A DNA stretch of 15,638 bases from an uncultured Spirochaetales bacterium (GTDB lineage: Bacteria > UBP6 > UBA1177): contig CACZFE010000069.1 in the NCBI GenBank assembly GCA_902780365.1, positions 1 through 15,638 on the forward strand, written 5' to 3'. The translations under genes were made by a program, and so were the position numbers. The notes beneath the pieces were generated by a model, which searched no databases, was not told the origin of the DNA, and worked only from the letters and a program-made list of their open reading frames with translations. How positions within the stretch are numbered: the stretch's first letter is position 1; every line of letters begins with the position of its first letter. This document shows, piece after piece, positions 6,747 to 15,400 of the stretch.

Positions 6747-7523
6747 ATGGACGAATTGATACACGGCAAAATTAAAGATATCGCGATCGAACACTCTATG
6801 AAAACGGCGTTCATCGACTATGCGATGAGCGTCATCACCGACCGTTCTCTCCCCGATGTCAGAGACGGTCTGAAACCTGTTCACCGCAGGGTCCTCTTCG
6901 CGATGAAGGAACTCGGAAACACCTACAACGCGGCTTACAAGAAGTCTGCGAGGATCGTCGGCGACGTCATCGGTAAATACCATCCGCACGGCGACCAGGC
7001 TGTTTACCAGACTCTTGTCAGAATGGCTCAGGATTTCTCGATGCGTTACACTCTCGTTGACGGACAGGGCAACTTCGGCTCGGTCGACGGCGACGGCGCG
7101 GCTGCAATGAGGTACACCGAGGCGAGAATGGCGAAGATCGCAGGCGAGATCATGGCCGATCTCGACAAGGACACCGTCAATATGCGCGACAACTACGACG
7201 GCAGCTTGCAGGAACCCGAAGTCATGCCGACTAAAATTCCGGAACTTCTTGTCAACGGAACAAGCGGTATCGCAGTCGGTATGGCAAGCAACATTCCGCC
7301 GCACAATATCACCGAAGCTGTAAACGCGACGATCCACCTTATCGACAATCCGGACGCCGACATTCCGGAACTTATGGAATTCATCACCGGCCCAGACTTC
7401 CCGACAGGCGGTTCGATCCTTGGCAAAGCGGGCATCAGAGCGGCTTACGAAACGGGTAAAGGAATCATCAAGATCCGCTCGAAAGCGACAATAGAACTCA
7501 GAACGGCGCACGCGACCGCATAA
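6747..7523 (+). CDS. gyrA: DNA gyrase subunit A, N-terminal fragment (frameshifted)
   Basis: The first 258 codons encode the start of the breakage-reunion domain. AGGAGG (6736-6741) overlaps the gyrB stop, and the ATG is 9 bp after gyrB. Motifs include DYAMSVITDRSLPDVRDGLK, HRRVLFAM, and GDVIGKYHPHGDQAVYQT. The catalytic Tyr123 (E. coli Tyr122) lies in AAAMRYTEARM. The quinolone-contact residues Ser83 and Asp87 of E. coli GyrA are here Gln84 and Gln88. After KATIEL the frame runs into RTAHATA and a stop at 7521-7523, whereas GyrA homologues continue with NGRERI..EIPYQVNKA. That continuation is present one frame over. The fragment lacks the tower and the whole C-terminal domain and could not function alone. 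Confidence 0.93.
   Translation: MDELIHGKIKDIAIEHSMKTAFIDYAMSVITDRSLPDVRDGLKPVHRRVLFAMKELGNTYNAAYKKSARIVGDVIGKYHPHGDQAVYQTLVRMAQDFSMRYTLVDGQGNFGSVDGDGAAAMRYTEARMAKIAGEIMADLDKDTVNMRDNYDGSLQEPEVMPTKIPELLVNGTSGIAVGMASNIPPHNITEAVNATIHLIDNPDADIPELMEFITGPDFPTGGSILGKAGIRAAYETGKGIIKIRSKATIELRTAHATA
7494..7504 (+). other. One-base frameshift site within gyrA
   Basis: The upstream frame reads gaa-ctc-aga-acg. Conserved GyrA sequence resumes at AAC (7502) as N-G-A-R-D-R-I-I-I-H-E-I-P-Y-Q. One base is missing between 7497 and 7502; for example, an extra A would give E-L-K-N-G. No X-XXY-YYZ slippery heptamer is present, so programmed -1 shifting is not suggested by the sequence. A sequencing or assembly error, or a real mutation, is more likely. 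Confidence 0.85.
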
Positions 7524-7561
7524 TCATCCACGAGATTCCTTATCAGGTAAACAAGGCGAAC

Positions 7562-9280
7562 ATGATAATACAGATCGCAGAACTCGTTAAGGAAAAGAAA
7601 CTCGAAGGTATCCACGACATCCGCGATGAGTCGGGAAGACGCGAAAAGATCAGAGTCGTCATCGAGCTCAAGAAGGACGCAGACCCGAACATTCTTCTCA
7701 ACCAGCTCTTCAAAATGACGCAGCTTCAGGTCTCCTTCGGCATCAACATGCTCGCTATCTGCAACGGAATCCCGAAGACGATAAACCTCAAGGACGCGCT
7801 CCACTACTTCATTCTTCACAGAAAGGATGTCGTAACGAGAAGAACGCGCTACGAACTTGCCGAAGCCGAAAAACGCGCCCACATTCTGGAAGGTCTCAAG
7901 ATCGCGATCGACAACATTGACGAAGTCGTCCACATCATCAGATCATCCGCATCAACTGATGATGCGAGAGTCAACTTGATGGAGAGATTCGGCCTTTCGA
8001 AGCTTCAGGCAAACGCCATCTTAGACATGAAACTGAGCAGACTTACCGGACTTGAAAGAGACAAAATCATTGCCGAACTCGAAGAACTCTACAAGAAGAT
8101 CGAATGGTACAAAGAGATCCTTGCAAACGAAAGCGTTCTTTTCGGCGTAATCAAGGACGAGCTCAAGGAAATCAAGGAGAAATACGGCGACGAGAGAAAA
8201 ACCGACATCGTCAACTACGACGGCGACATCGACATCGAAGACCTTATTGCCGACGACGACATGGTCGTAACTCTCACGACCGAAAACTACATCAAACGCA
8301 CTCCGCTTGACCTCTACCGCAAGCAGAAACGCGGAGGCAAAGGCATCAACGCGATAAATCCGAAGGAAAACGACTACGTCAAGAACATTTTCGTAGCAAG
8401 CAGCCACACGCTTCTCCTTCTCTTCACTTCCTACGGCAAAGTTTACTGGATCAAAGTCCACCAGCTTCCGGAAGCGGCGAGAAACAGCAGAGGCAAACCG
8501 ATAATCAACCTCGTAAACATCGAAAAGGACGAGAAAATCGCGGCAGTTCTTCCTATCAAAGAGTTCGTTGACGGCGAATTCATAATGATGGGAACGAAGA
8601 ACGGAACCGTCAAGAAGACCGATATCATGGAATACAAGACCCAGCGCACGAACGGCAAGAAGGCGATCAAGCTCAACGAAGGCGACGAGCTTATCGAAGT
8701 CAAGATCACGAAAGGAAACAACGATGTCGTTCTCGCGACGAAGAAAGGCCTCAGCATCCGCTTCAACGAAAACGATGTCAGGGCGATGGGCCGTGTTGCT
8801 GCAGGTGTCCGCGGTATCAGGATCAACAGCGACGATGAAGTCGTCACAATGGATGTTATCGAAGAAGGCACCACGCTTCTTTCGATCACCGACAAAGGTA
8901 TCGGAAAACGCACTCCGGTCGAAGATTACAGGCTTCAGTCGAGAGGCGGCAAAGGTATCATCACCATCAAGACTTCCGAAGAAAACGGATACGTCGTCGG
9001 CGTTCTCAAAGTCAACCAGAACGATGAGGCAATGCTCATCACTTCGAACGGTCAGGCGATCAGGATCCCGGTCAGCGGAATCAGTGTAATTGGCAGAAAC
9101 ACGAAAGGTGTCAGACTTTTCAAAGTCGAAAACGGCGAAATCGTTGTTTCAGTCACAAAGATCATCGATCCTGAAGACCTTCAGTCCGAATCTGGCAATA
9201 TCACCGACATAATTGATTCCGAAAACGTCACCGAACCGCAGTTCGACGAACCGGAAGATTCCGACAATTCTGAAGAATAA
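7562..9280 (+). CDS. gyrA: DNA gyrase subunit A, C-terminal fragment (continues gyrA in another frame)
   Basis: The ATG at 7562 opens this frame formally, but homologous sequence begins at 7502, and no Shine-Dalgarno precedes the ATG, unlike every other gene here. It is therefore the remainder of gyrA; joined with the N-terminal part it gives about 844 residues (E. coli 875). It starts in IPYQVNKANMIIQIAELVKE and includes the rest of the winged-helix/tower and coiled-coil parts (LSKLQANAILDMKLSRLTGLE). It then enters the DNA-wrapping beta-pinwheel. The GyrA box QKRGGKG is at residues 255-261 of this fragment, which marks a gyrase rather than a topoisomerase IV ParC. A second box-like QSRGGKG occurs in a later blade. 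The C-terminus is an acidic tail ending EDSDNSEE. A strong terminator follows. Confidence 0.93.
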   Translation: MIIQIAELVKEKKLEGIHDIRDESGRREKIRVVIELKKDADPNILLNQLFKMTQLQVSFGINMLAICNGIPKTINLKDALHYFILHRKDVVTRRTRYELAEAEKRAHILEGLKIAIDNIDEVVHIIRSSASTDDARVNLMERFGLSKLQANAILDMKLSRLTGLERDKIIAELEELYKKIEWYKEILANESVLFGVIKDELKEIKEKYGDERKTDIVNYDGDIDIEDLIADDDMVVTLTTENYIKRTPLDLYRKQKRGGKGINAINPKENDYVKNIFVASSHTLLLLFTSYGKVYWIKVHQLPEAARNSRGKPIINLVNIEKDEKIAAVLPIKEFVDGEFIMMGTKNGTVKKTDIMEYKTQRTNGKKAIKLNEGDELIEVKITKGNNDVVLATKKGLSIRFNENDVRAMGRVAAGVRGIRINSDDEVVTMDVIEEGTTLLSITDKGIGKRTPVEDYRLQSRGGKGIITIKTSEENGYVVGVLKVNQNDEAMLITSNGQAIRIPVSGISVIGRNTKGVRLFKVENGEIVVSVTKIIDPEDLQSESGNITDIIDSENVTEPQFDEPEDSDNSEE

Positions 9281-9297
9281 ATAACCTCACCTTTTGT

Positions 9298-9329
9298 TCC
9301 CCTCTCCAGTATGGCGAGGGGACTTTTTT
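9298..9329 (+). terminator. Intrinsic terminator of the gyrBA operon
   Basis: TCCCCTC (9298-9304) pairs with GAGGGGA (9316-9322), with an inner CCA/TGG stem after one mismatch and a GTA loop. The stem is followed by C and six T (9324-9329). It lies 17 bp past the gyrA stop. On the minus strand it is not followed by a T run, so it does not obviously serve the convergent lipoprotein operon. Confidence 0.88.
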
Positions 9330-9366
9330 GTCATGTTGAGCAACCGAATTAAATTCCTGAGATTTT

Positions 9367-12300
9367 CTAATTCATATAAGTGAAACAGCGGACAAACGCG
9401 GGAGATTCGCTGGGTGACGAACCGTTGTCCATATCTTTGATCGTGCCGGTCGTGAAATTAAAAAGAATATATCCGTCATCATAATAAAGGAACATATCAC
9501 CGAAATCATTGAATATCGAGTAGCTTTCGAATGTGTTTTTATCACATAAGCAAGAGGTTTCATTGATTTCTTCGCGAGACGGAGGATCAAATCCTTCACA
9601 ATTTTTAAGTATTCCCTTCAGTATATCGGCGCGGGCTACTTGCCAGTTTTCTCCTGCTTCAGCTGACAGTTCCTGACAATAGTTCTCGGCTTTTGCATAA
9701 GTAATTCCTTCAATAAAATCTGATCTTTCAGACCACAATATATGTCCTGATTGATTATTAACTTCATACGGAGTTGCAGGTATTGTTCTATCAGGATCAC
9801 CGACAGTGTGGACGCAGCGGACCTGCATATCATCGTAATCGATGTGAAAGCCCCTGCTCGTTTCCGTCGACGCATCGATGAAATTTACGGTTGTCATAAA
9901 ATTGTTTTCAGAGACATCTCTGCTGAGAAGAAGCGGAATATCTCTGAAAACAGAATAGCGTCCGCTCAAATCAGGAGTGCAATTGCCGTTAGGACAATTT
10001 ACAACAAGAGATTTACGCAATTCATTTTCCGTCGGAACTCTCCAGTTGTCCGAAACACCTTCGATATCAAGTGTTCCGCAGTATTCGACAGCGTTTTTCC
10101 ATGTGCCGAGCTCTGAAATAGGCGACCACACAAGTCCGTTCTCCTCATCAGTGTATGGCGCGGTTTCCGGCAGGGAAAGAGTTTCGTCCAAAACGCACCT
10201 TACCACAAGAACTGGTCCGTAAGCCGAGTTAATTTCAACTATTCCGCCTTGTTGGATCTCCGTGCTAATACTCCAGAGACTTAGATTGTTGCTGACATCA
10301 CCGAAATTCGACAATGTTCCCGAAACAATCACTCCCTCATCTCCGAGAAGCGTTGCAGAAGAGTCGATGAGATAAGGGCATTGTTCTTCATTGTAGCATG
10401 TCTTGCTGCTGGTGCAGTCACTTCTGACGCCGCAAGTTCCGTCCGGTTTGTAGGCGTCATCGGTGAAAAGAGTTCTCACCTCGTCTATATCAGGAAGCCT
10501 CCACTTTCCGCCCGACATTTCATGACAATTGCCAGCCATAGTCGACCAGAGGACATCTTCGCCGCCATTCATCGGGTCGAAATACATTCTTGCAGACCAT
10601 GTTATGCCGTTAAGTTTGCATGGAGCGTAGCCGTCGTCTCCGCATTCCGGGATCCCGTTTTCAGGATACGGAAGAAGGTCGCTTCTGACACAGATTACCG
10701 AATAGTCGACGGATTCGTTTTCAGCTACGACCTCGCCGGTTCCCATATTTACGGCGATCTCACCGGAATTTATTATGTAAGTCGATGTCGCAAACACCGC
10801 GGACGGTATTCCAGGGAAAGACGAAGCGGGATTCGACTTTGAATAATCGATAAGAGTCGCAAGCTCGTTCCTGCTGGGAAGACGCCAGTCGCCTTTACCC
10901 GCGTATTCCAGACTTTCGCAGTATGCAAGCGCTTCTTTCCACGTTTTTCCGTTTACAGATGTTTTCTGCCAGTAAAGGTCGGTTTTCGAATCAAGAATCA
11001 TTTCTTCGCCGTTGTTGTTAACGGAAGTGTAGTCCGAAGCCTCGACTTTGCCGTATTCCTCGCCGCGGACACACAACAAACCGTTATAGGATGACTGTTC
11101 ATCCATGACGATTGTACCGGTCTTTGTATCATAGAAGAAATTCTCGGCCGAAGTCCAGAATCTATCGGTTCCTTCGCCACCGGACGCGATGTTCGGAAAG
11201 GCAGATTTATTGATCGCCATCGATCCATATCCATAAGCTATACTGAAGATATCGTAATCCGAGATAGTCAGGAACTCTTTCGGAGCAGGCATTCTCCAAT
11301 CGTCGTGACCGTCGTATTTAAGATAATCACAGAAATCCGCAAGAGGGATGTTTATTTCCGCCTCATTTTCTTCATCGTACTCAACAAAAATTTCATAATC
11401 CAGGGCGCCGCTTTCTCCTGTATAAAGCCATGTAAGACCGGTATTGTTGTCTTTTGTCTGCTGGTAAACGCTCTGGAACTCATTTTCTATTAATTCAAAG
11501 TTCCTGGGAACGCATGATTTTCTGAAGATGTATCCAGCGTCCTGGCCGCTCATAGCACCCTCTTTCGGACATTCGCTGAGCGGTTCGCCGTTTTCGCTGA
11601 AGCAGGTTCTGAGGCCCGTGCAGACGACTTTCGAATAAACCGGGTCAGGTTCGGGTTCCGGAACGACATCTTCATCGGAGGAAGCTGTGTCGGTATCGTC
11701 ATCAGTTTCCGGCGTGTCGGTGTCGGAATCATCGACAGGTTCGTCGTCGTCAGACGCGGCAACAGGCTCGTCATCATCGGTTTCTTCGGGTTCTTTCGGA
11801 TCAAGAACAATGAAAGTATAAGCCGTGAAATGGCCGCTTGACATCATTATCGGGTCTCCCGCCGCAGCGTTCATTATCGGATCGCCTGCTGCAGAAGTCA
11901 TTATCGGGTCGCCTGCGGATGCCATCATTATCGGATCACCTGCCGCGTTCTGCATGATAGGATCGCCTGCAGCGTTCAGCATGATAGGATCGCCTGCGGC
12001 AGAAGTCATTATCGGGTCACCGGCTGCGTCTCTCCCGAGAGCCGCATACTCGCTGTTTTCGCTGTAGCTCCATTCGCCTGTATCTTCGTGCAGAACGGCT
12101 GCAGCGACTACTTTATTCTCGAACCCTTCTTCGACTTTCATCGTGATGAGAACGGGTTTTTTGAATATCGTGCCGTCCGGTTCGAAATCGACGACCTTGC
12201 TGATGACTTTTCCTCTTTCGTCCGAATAACCGGCGGCGTCGTAGATCGTCATCGTGATCGTAGTGTCCTTGTCGAGAGCTCCTCCCGGAATCTCGACCGA

Positions 12301-12462
12301 AGTCTTTCCGTCGGAACTTTCGACTTTACCCCCTTCTTCCGCTTTGATTTCTTTAGAAACCTGCTCCTCGTAGCCGGGGATCTCTTCTTTTTTCTTCTTG
12401 CCGCATGAAACAACGGCAAAAACCAAAAGAACCGCACAAACAAGACTTAAAAACCGTTTCAT
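9367..12462 (-). CDS. Giant lipoprotein: ZU5-like domain with AAGDPIM repeats, acidic linker, five DUF1566 modules (copy 1)
   Basis: The protein has 1031 residues. The start ATG (12460-12462) follows AAAGGAGG by 4 bp. The signal peptide ends in lipobox VVSC with Cys20, then GKKKK. Residues ~30-145 look like a ZU5-type beta-sandwich (GGKVESSDGKTSVEIPGGAL, later KPVLITMKVEEG and TGEWSYSEN), whose closing strand GHFTAYTFIV comes only at ~210-219. Between them (146-208) sit seven AAGDPIMxx nonapeptides. Residues ~220-275 are an acidic Asp/Glu/Thr/Pro linker. Five DUF1566 (Lcl_C) modules follow at about 337-466, 490-594, 621-758, 772-886 and 902-1031, recognised by W..A..YC..L, WRLP..EL..L and terminal VRC motifs. 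DUF1566 has a C-type-lectin-like fold and occurs in surface lipoproteins and adhesins. Paired cysteines suggest disulfides. It is the downstream partner of an almost equal-sized paralogue 23 bp away. Its ligand is unknown. Confidence 0.88.
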   Translation of the reverse strand: MKRFLSLVCAVLLVFAVVSCGKKKKEEIPGYEEQVSKEIKAEEGGKVESSDGKTSVEIPGGALDKDTTITMTIYDAAGYSDERGKVISKVVDFEPDGTIFKKPVLITMKVEEGFENKVVAAAVLHEDTGEWSYSENSEYAALGRDAAGDPIMTSAAGDPIMLNAAGDPIMQNAAGDPIMMASAGDPIMTSAAGDPIMNAAAGDPIMMSSGHFTAYTFIVLDPKEPEETDDDEPVAASDDDEPVDDSDTDTPETDDDTDTASSDEDVVPEPEPDPVYSKVVCTGLRTCFSENGEPLSECPKEGAMSGQDAGYIFRKSCVPRNFELIENEFQSVYQQTKDNNTGLTWLYTGESGALDYEIFVEYDEENEAEINIPLADFCDYLKYDGHDDWRMPAPKEFLTISDYDIFSIAYGYGSMAINKSAFPNIASGGEGTDRFWTSAENFFYDTKTGTIVMDEQSSYNGLLCVRGEEYGKVEASDYTSVNNNGEEMILDSKTDLYWQKTSVNGKTWKEALAYCESLEYAGKGDWRLPSRNELATLIDYSKSNPASSFPGIPSAVFATSTYIINSGEIAVNMGTGEVVAENESVDYSVICVRSDLLPYPENGIPECGDDGYAPCKLNGITWSARMYFDPMNGGEDVLWSTMAGNCHEMSGGKWRLPDIDEVRTLFTDDAYKPDGTCGVRSDCTSSKTCYNEEQCPYLIDSSATLLGDEGVIVSGTLSNFGDVSNNLSLWSISTEIQQGGIVEINSAYGPVLVVRCVLDETLSLPETAPYTDEENGLVWSPISELGTWKNAVEYCGTLDIEGVSDNWRVPTENELRKSLVVNCPNGNCTPDLSGRYSVFRDIPLLLSRDVSENNFMTTVNFIDASTETSRGFHIDYDDMQVRCVHTVGDPDRTIPATPYEVNNQSGHILWSERSDFIEGITYAKAENYCQELSAEAGENWQVARADILKGILKNCEGFDPPSREEINETSCLCDKNTFESYSIFNDFGDMFLYYDDGYILFNFTTGTIKDMDNGSSPSESPAFVRCFTYMN
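11839..12027 (-). repeat. Seven tandem 27-bp units encoding AAGDPIMxx (copy 1)
   Basis: Exactly 189 bp, residues 146-208 of the lipoprotein. The two variable residues run TS, LN, QN, MA, TS, NA, MS; one unit begins SA instead of AA. Wobble bases differ between units, so the repeat is kept at the protein level and is not a fresh DNA slippage product. Confidence 0.92.
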
Positions 12463-12485
12463 AAGGCCTCCTTTAAAACCTCGTT

Positions 12486-15400
12486 TTATTCAAGAAATGC
12501 AATACAGCGGACGTAGCCTGAATTGGACATATCCCAATTTTCATTGTTGCCGCCTACAACTTCAGCGGTCGTAAAATTGAACAAATACGGAACAAATCCC
12601 GTTTCTTCGTTTGCTTCAGAAGTCCAGAACATTCCGTAATCGTTGAATATCGAATGGCTTTTGAATATATGGTCACAGAAGCAGCCTACTATTTCGCCCG
12701 ATGAAAGAATGCTCTCTTCCCTGCAGACATCCGAACAGTCATCATCTTCCGCAATAAGCAGACCCAGAAATGCCTTTACTGAAGGCAGACTCCATGAAAT
12801 CTGGTCACCAAGTTCACTACCGTATCCTTCTTCATTCAGACTGTCGCAGTATGCCTGAGCATCAGCAAACGTGCCTGTTATAAGATCAGATTTCTTTGAC
12901 CATATCCTGTATTCGTCCTGATAAGGAAAATCATTGTCTTCATCCATGTTGTTCGGATTGACGGCAGGATCGGAAACACCTCTGACGCAGCGTGCCTGTA
13001 TCTCGCTTTCCCAATTATAGAAATGGCTGTACGTCTCCAAGTTATCGTTGTAAACATCGATAAAATCGAGTGTCGTTATGTCTCCGCCCATATCTCTAAG
13101 ATCGCTGCTCAAAAGGACCGGAATATCGCTGAAGACAGAGTATTTGCCTGAAAGATCAGGTGTGCAGTTGCCGTCAGCACAGTCTTTGACAAGAGTAAAC
13201 AGCTGCTCCTGACTCGGTATGCTCCAATTATCCGAACCGCCCTCATCAAGAGTTCCGCAGTATTCGACAGCCTCTTGCCAGGTACCTTTCTTTGAGATCG
13301 AAGACCATACGAGACCGTTTTCCGGATCGGTGTAAGGGAACGACGGAACTGTGATCGAATCGTCAAGAACGCATCTTGCGACAAGATAAGGCGCATAGAC
13401 CGTAGATACATCTTCCATTCCGCCGGTCGTCATATCTATTACCCATGCGTTCCACTGGTCGCGTTCATACTGAGGATTAGCATTGGAGAGAGTTCCTGCA
13501 AGAAGAGTTCCGTAGTCACGAAGTTTGGTTTCATTCCCGGCCAGCGCGTCGGTATTACATCCTTCATAGTATTCGTAAGAGTTATGTGCCGAAGTAACTC
13601 CGCAGCTTCCGCCTGTCTTAAAGACATCATCTGTGAAAAGAGTCCTGATCTCGTCAATGTTCGGAAGTCTCCACTTCCCCCCTTTCATTTCGCGGCAGTC
13701 TCTCGCTACAGTCGCCCAGTGAACGGATTCGTTTTCGAAAGCATCGTAGTAGAGTCTCTGCGACCAGGTGATATTGCCTGCCTTGCAGGGAGCGTAGCCG
13801 TCGTCTCCGCATTCCGGGATCCCGTTTTCAGGATAAGGCAGAAGATCGCTTCTTACGCAGATGACCGAGTATTCACCGGATTCACTGGATCCGGCATTCG
13901 TTCCCATCAAACCTGTTTTCATATCTATGGTAACTTCACCGAGATTCCTTGTGGAAGTCGATGTTACGAACAGTTCCGCCGTCATTCCGGGGAAAGAAGA
14001 AGCCGGATTCGACTTGGAGTAGTCGACCAGTGTCGCAAGCTCGTTCTTATTCGGAAGTCTCCAGTCGTCGTGTCCTGCATATTCAAGACTTTCGCAGTAT
14101 GCAAGAGCCTCTTTCCACGTTTTGCCGTTTACCGACGTTTTCTGCCAGAAAAGATTGGTCTTTGAGTCAAAAATCATCTCCTGACCGTTTTCATTTTTCG
14201 AAGTGTAGTCAGAAGCCGCGACTTCACCGTATTTCTCGCCTTTGACACAGAGCAGACCGTTGTAGCCTGACTGTTCAGTGCTGCCGATCCTGCCGGTATA
14301 GGTATCGTAGTAGAAGTTCTCATTCGAAGTCCAGAATGACTGGGATCCTTCCCAATCCACATTGAAATATAGCGATTTGATCTGTTTGCCGGACTCGAGA
14401 TTGTTGAAAATATCGTGGTCGGCAATAGTCAGGATCTCGGCAGGTGTCGGCATTCTCCAGCCGCCGCCAGCGTATTCCGCAAGAGTTTCTTCGCAATACG
14501 GAGCCATATCATCATAGGACAGACTGCTCTCCATGGTAACAAGCCAGGTAAGCCCGGTATTATTGTCTTTTATCTGCTGATACGGAGTAACATCACTTTC
14601 TGCTTTTTCAATCTTCTCAAAACTCTTGGGAAGACACGATTTTCTGAAGATGTATACCGCATCCTGACCGCTCATACTGCCACTTTCAGGGCATTCGCCG
14701 AGCAGTTTGCCGTTTTCGTCGAAGCAGGTCCTGAGACCCGTGCAGACGACCTTGGAATAAAGAGGTTCCGGCTCAGGAACGATGTCTTCGTCCGGAGAAG
14801 CAGTATCGGTGTCGTCGGTCGGTTCGGGAGTGTCGGTGTCGGTATCGTCCGAAGGCTCGTCGTCATCAGTTTCGGCTACAGGTTCGTCATCATCGGTTTC
14901 TTCAGGTTCTTTCGGTTCCAGAATGATGAACGTGTAAGCCGTGAAATGGCCTGTCGTCATCATTATCGGGTCCCCTGCCGCTGCGTTCATTATAGGATCG
15001 CCCGCGGCGCTCGTCATTATCGGATCTCCTGCCGCCGCCATCATTATCGGGTCTCCAGCAGCGTTCTGCATGATAGGATCGCCCGCAGCGTTCAGCATAA
15101 TAGGATCTCCTGCCGCGGAAGTCATTATCGGGTCGCCTGCAGCGTCTCTGCCGAGAGCGGCATACTCGCTGTTTTCGCTGTAGCTCCATTCACCTGTCTC
15201 TTCGTGCAGAACGGCCGCGGCAACCACTTTATTCTCGAACCCTTCTTCGACTTTCATCGTGATGAGAACGGGTTTCTTGAATATCGTGCCGTCCGGTTCG
15301 AAATCGACGACCTTGCTGATGACTTTTCCTCTTTCATCCGAATAGCCATCGGCGTCATAGATCGTCATCGTGATCGTCGTGTCGCCGTCCAGAGCGCCGG

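Noticed and set aside
6492..7511. Minus-strand frame of 339 codons across the gyrB-gyrA junction
   Set aside because: Antisense shadow of two highly conserved genes; no recognisable motifs.
7500..7523. Programmed -1 ribosomal frameshift in gyrA
   Set aside because: No slippery heptamer, no clear downstream hairpin, and GyrA is not known to need recoding; a missing base explains it better.
9298..9322. Bidirectional terminator also serving the minus-strand lipoprotein operon
   Set aside because: The minus-strand reading of the hairpin is followed by ACAAAAGG, with no T tract.
11839..12027. CRISPR-like array because of regular 27-bp spacing
   Set aside because: Units are contiguous without spacers, stay in frame and differ at wobble bases; it is a coding repeat.
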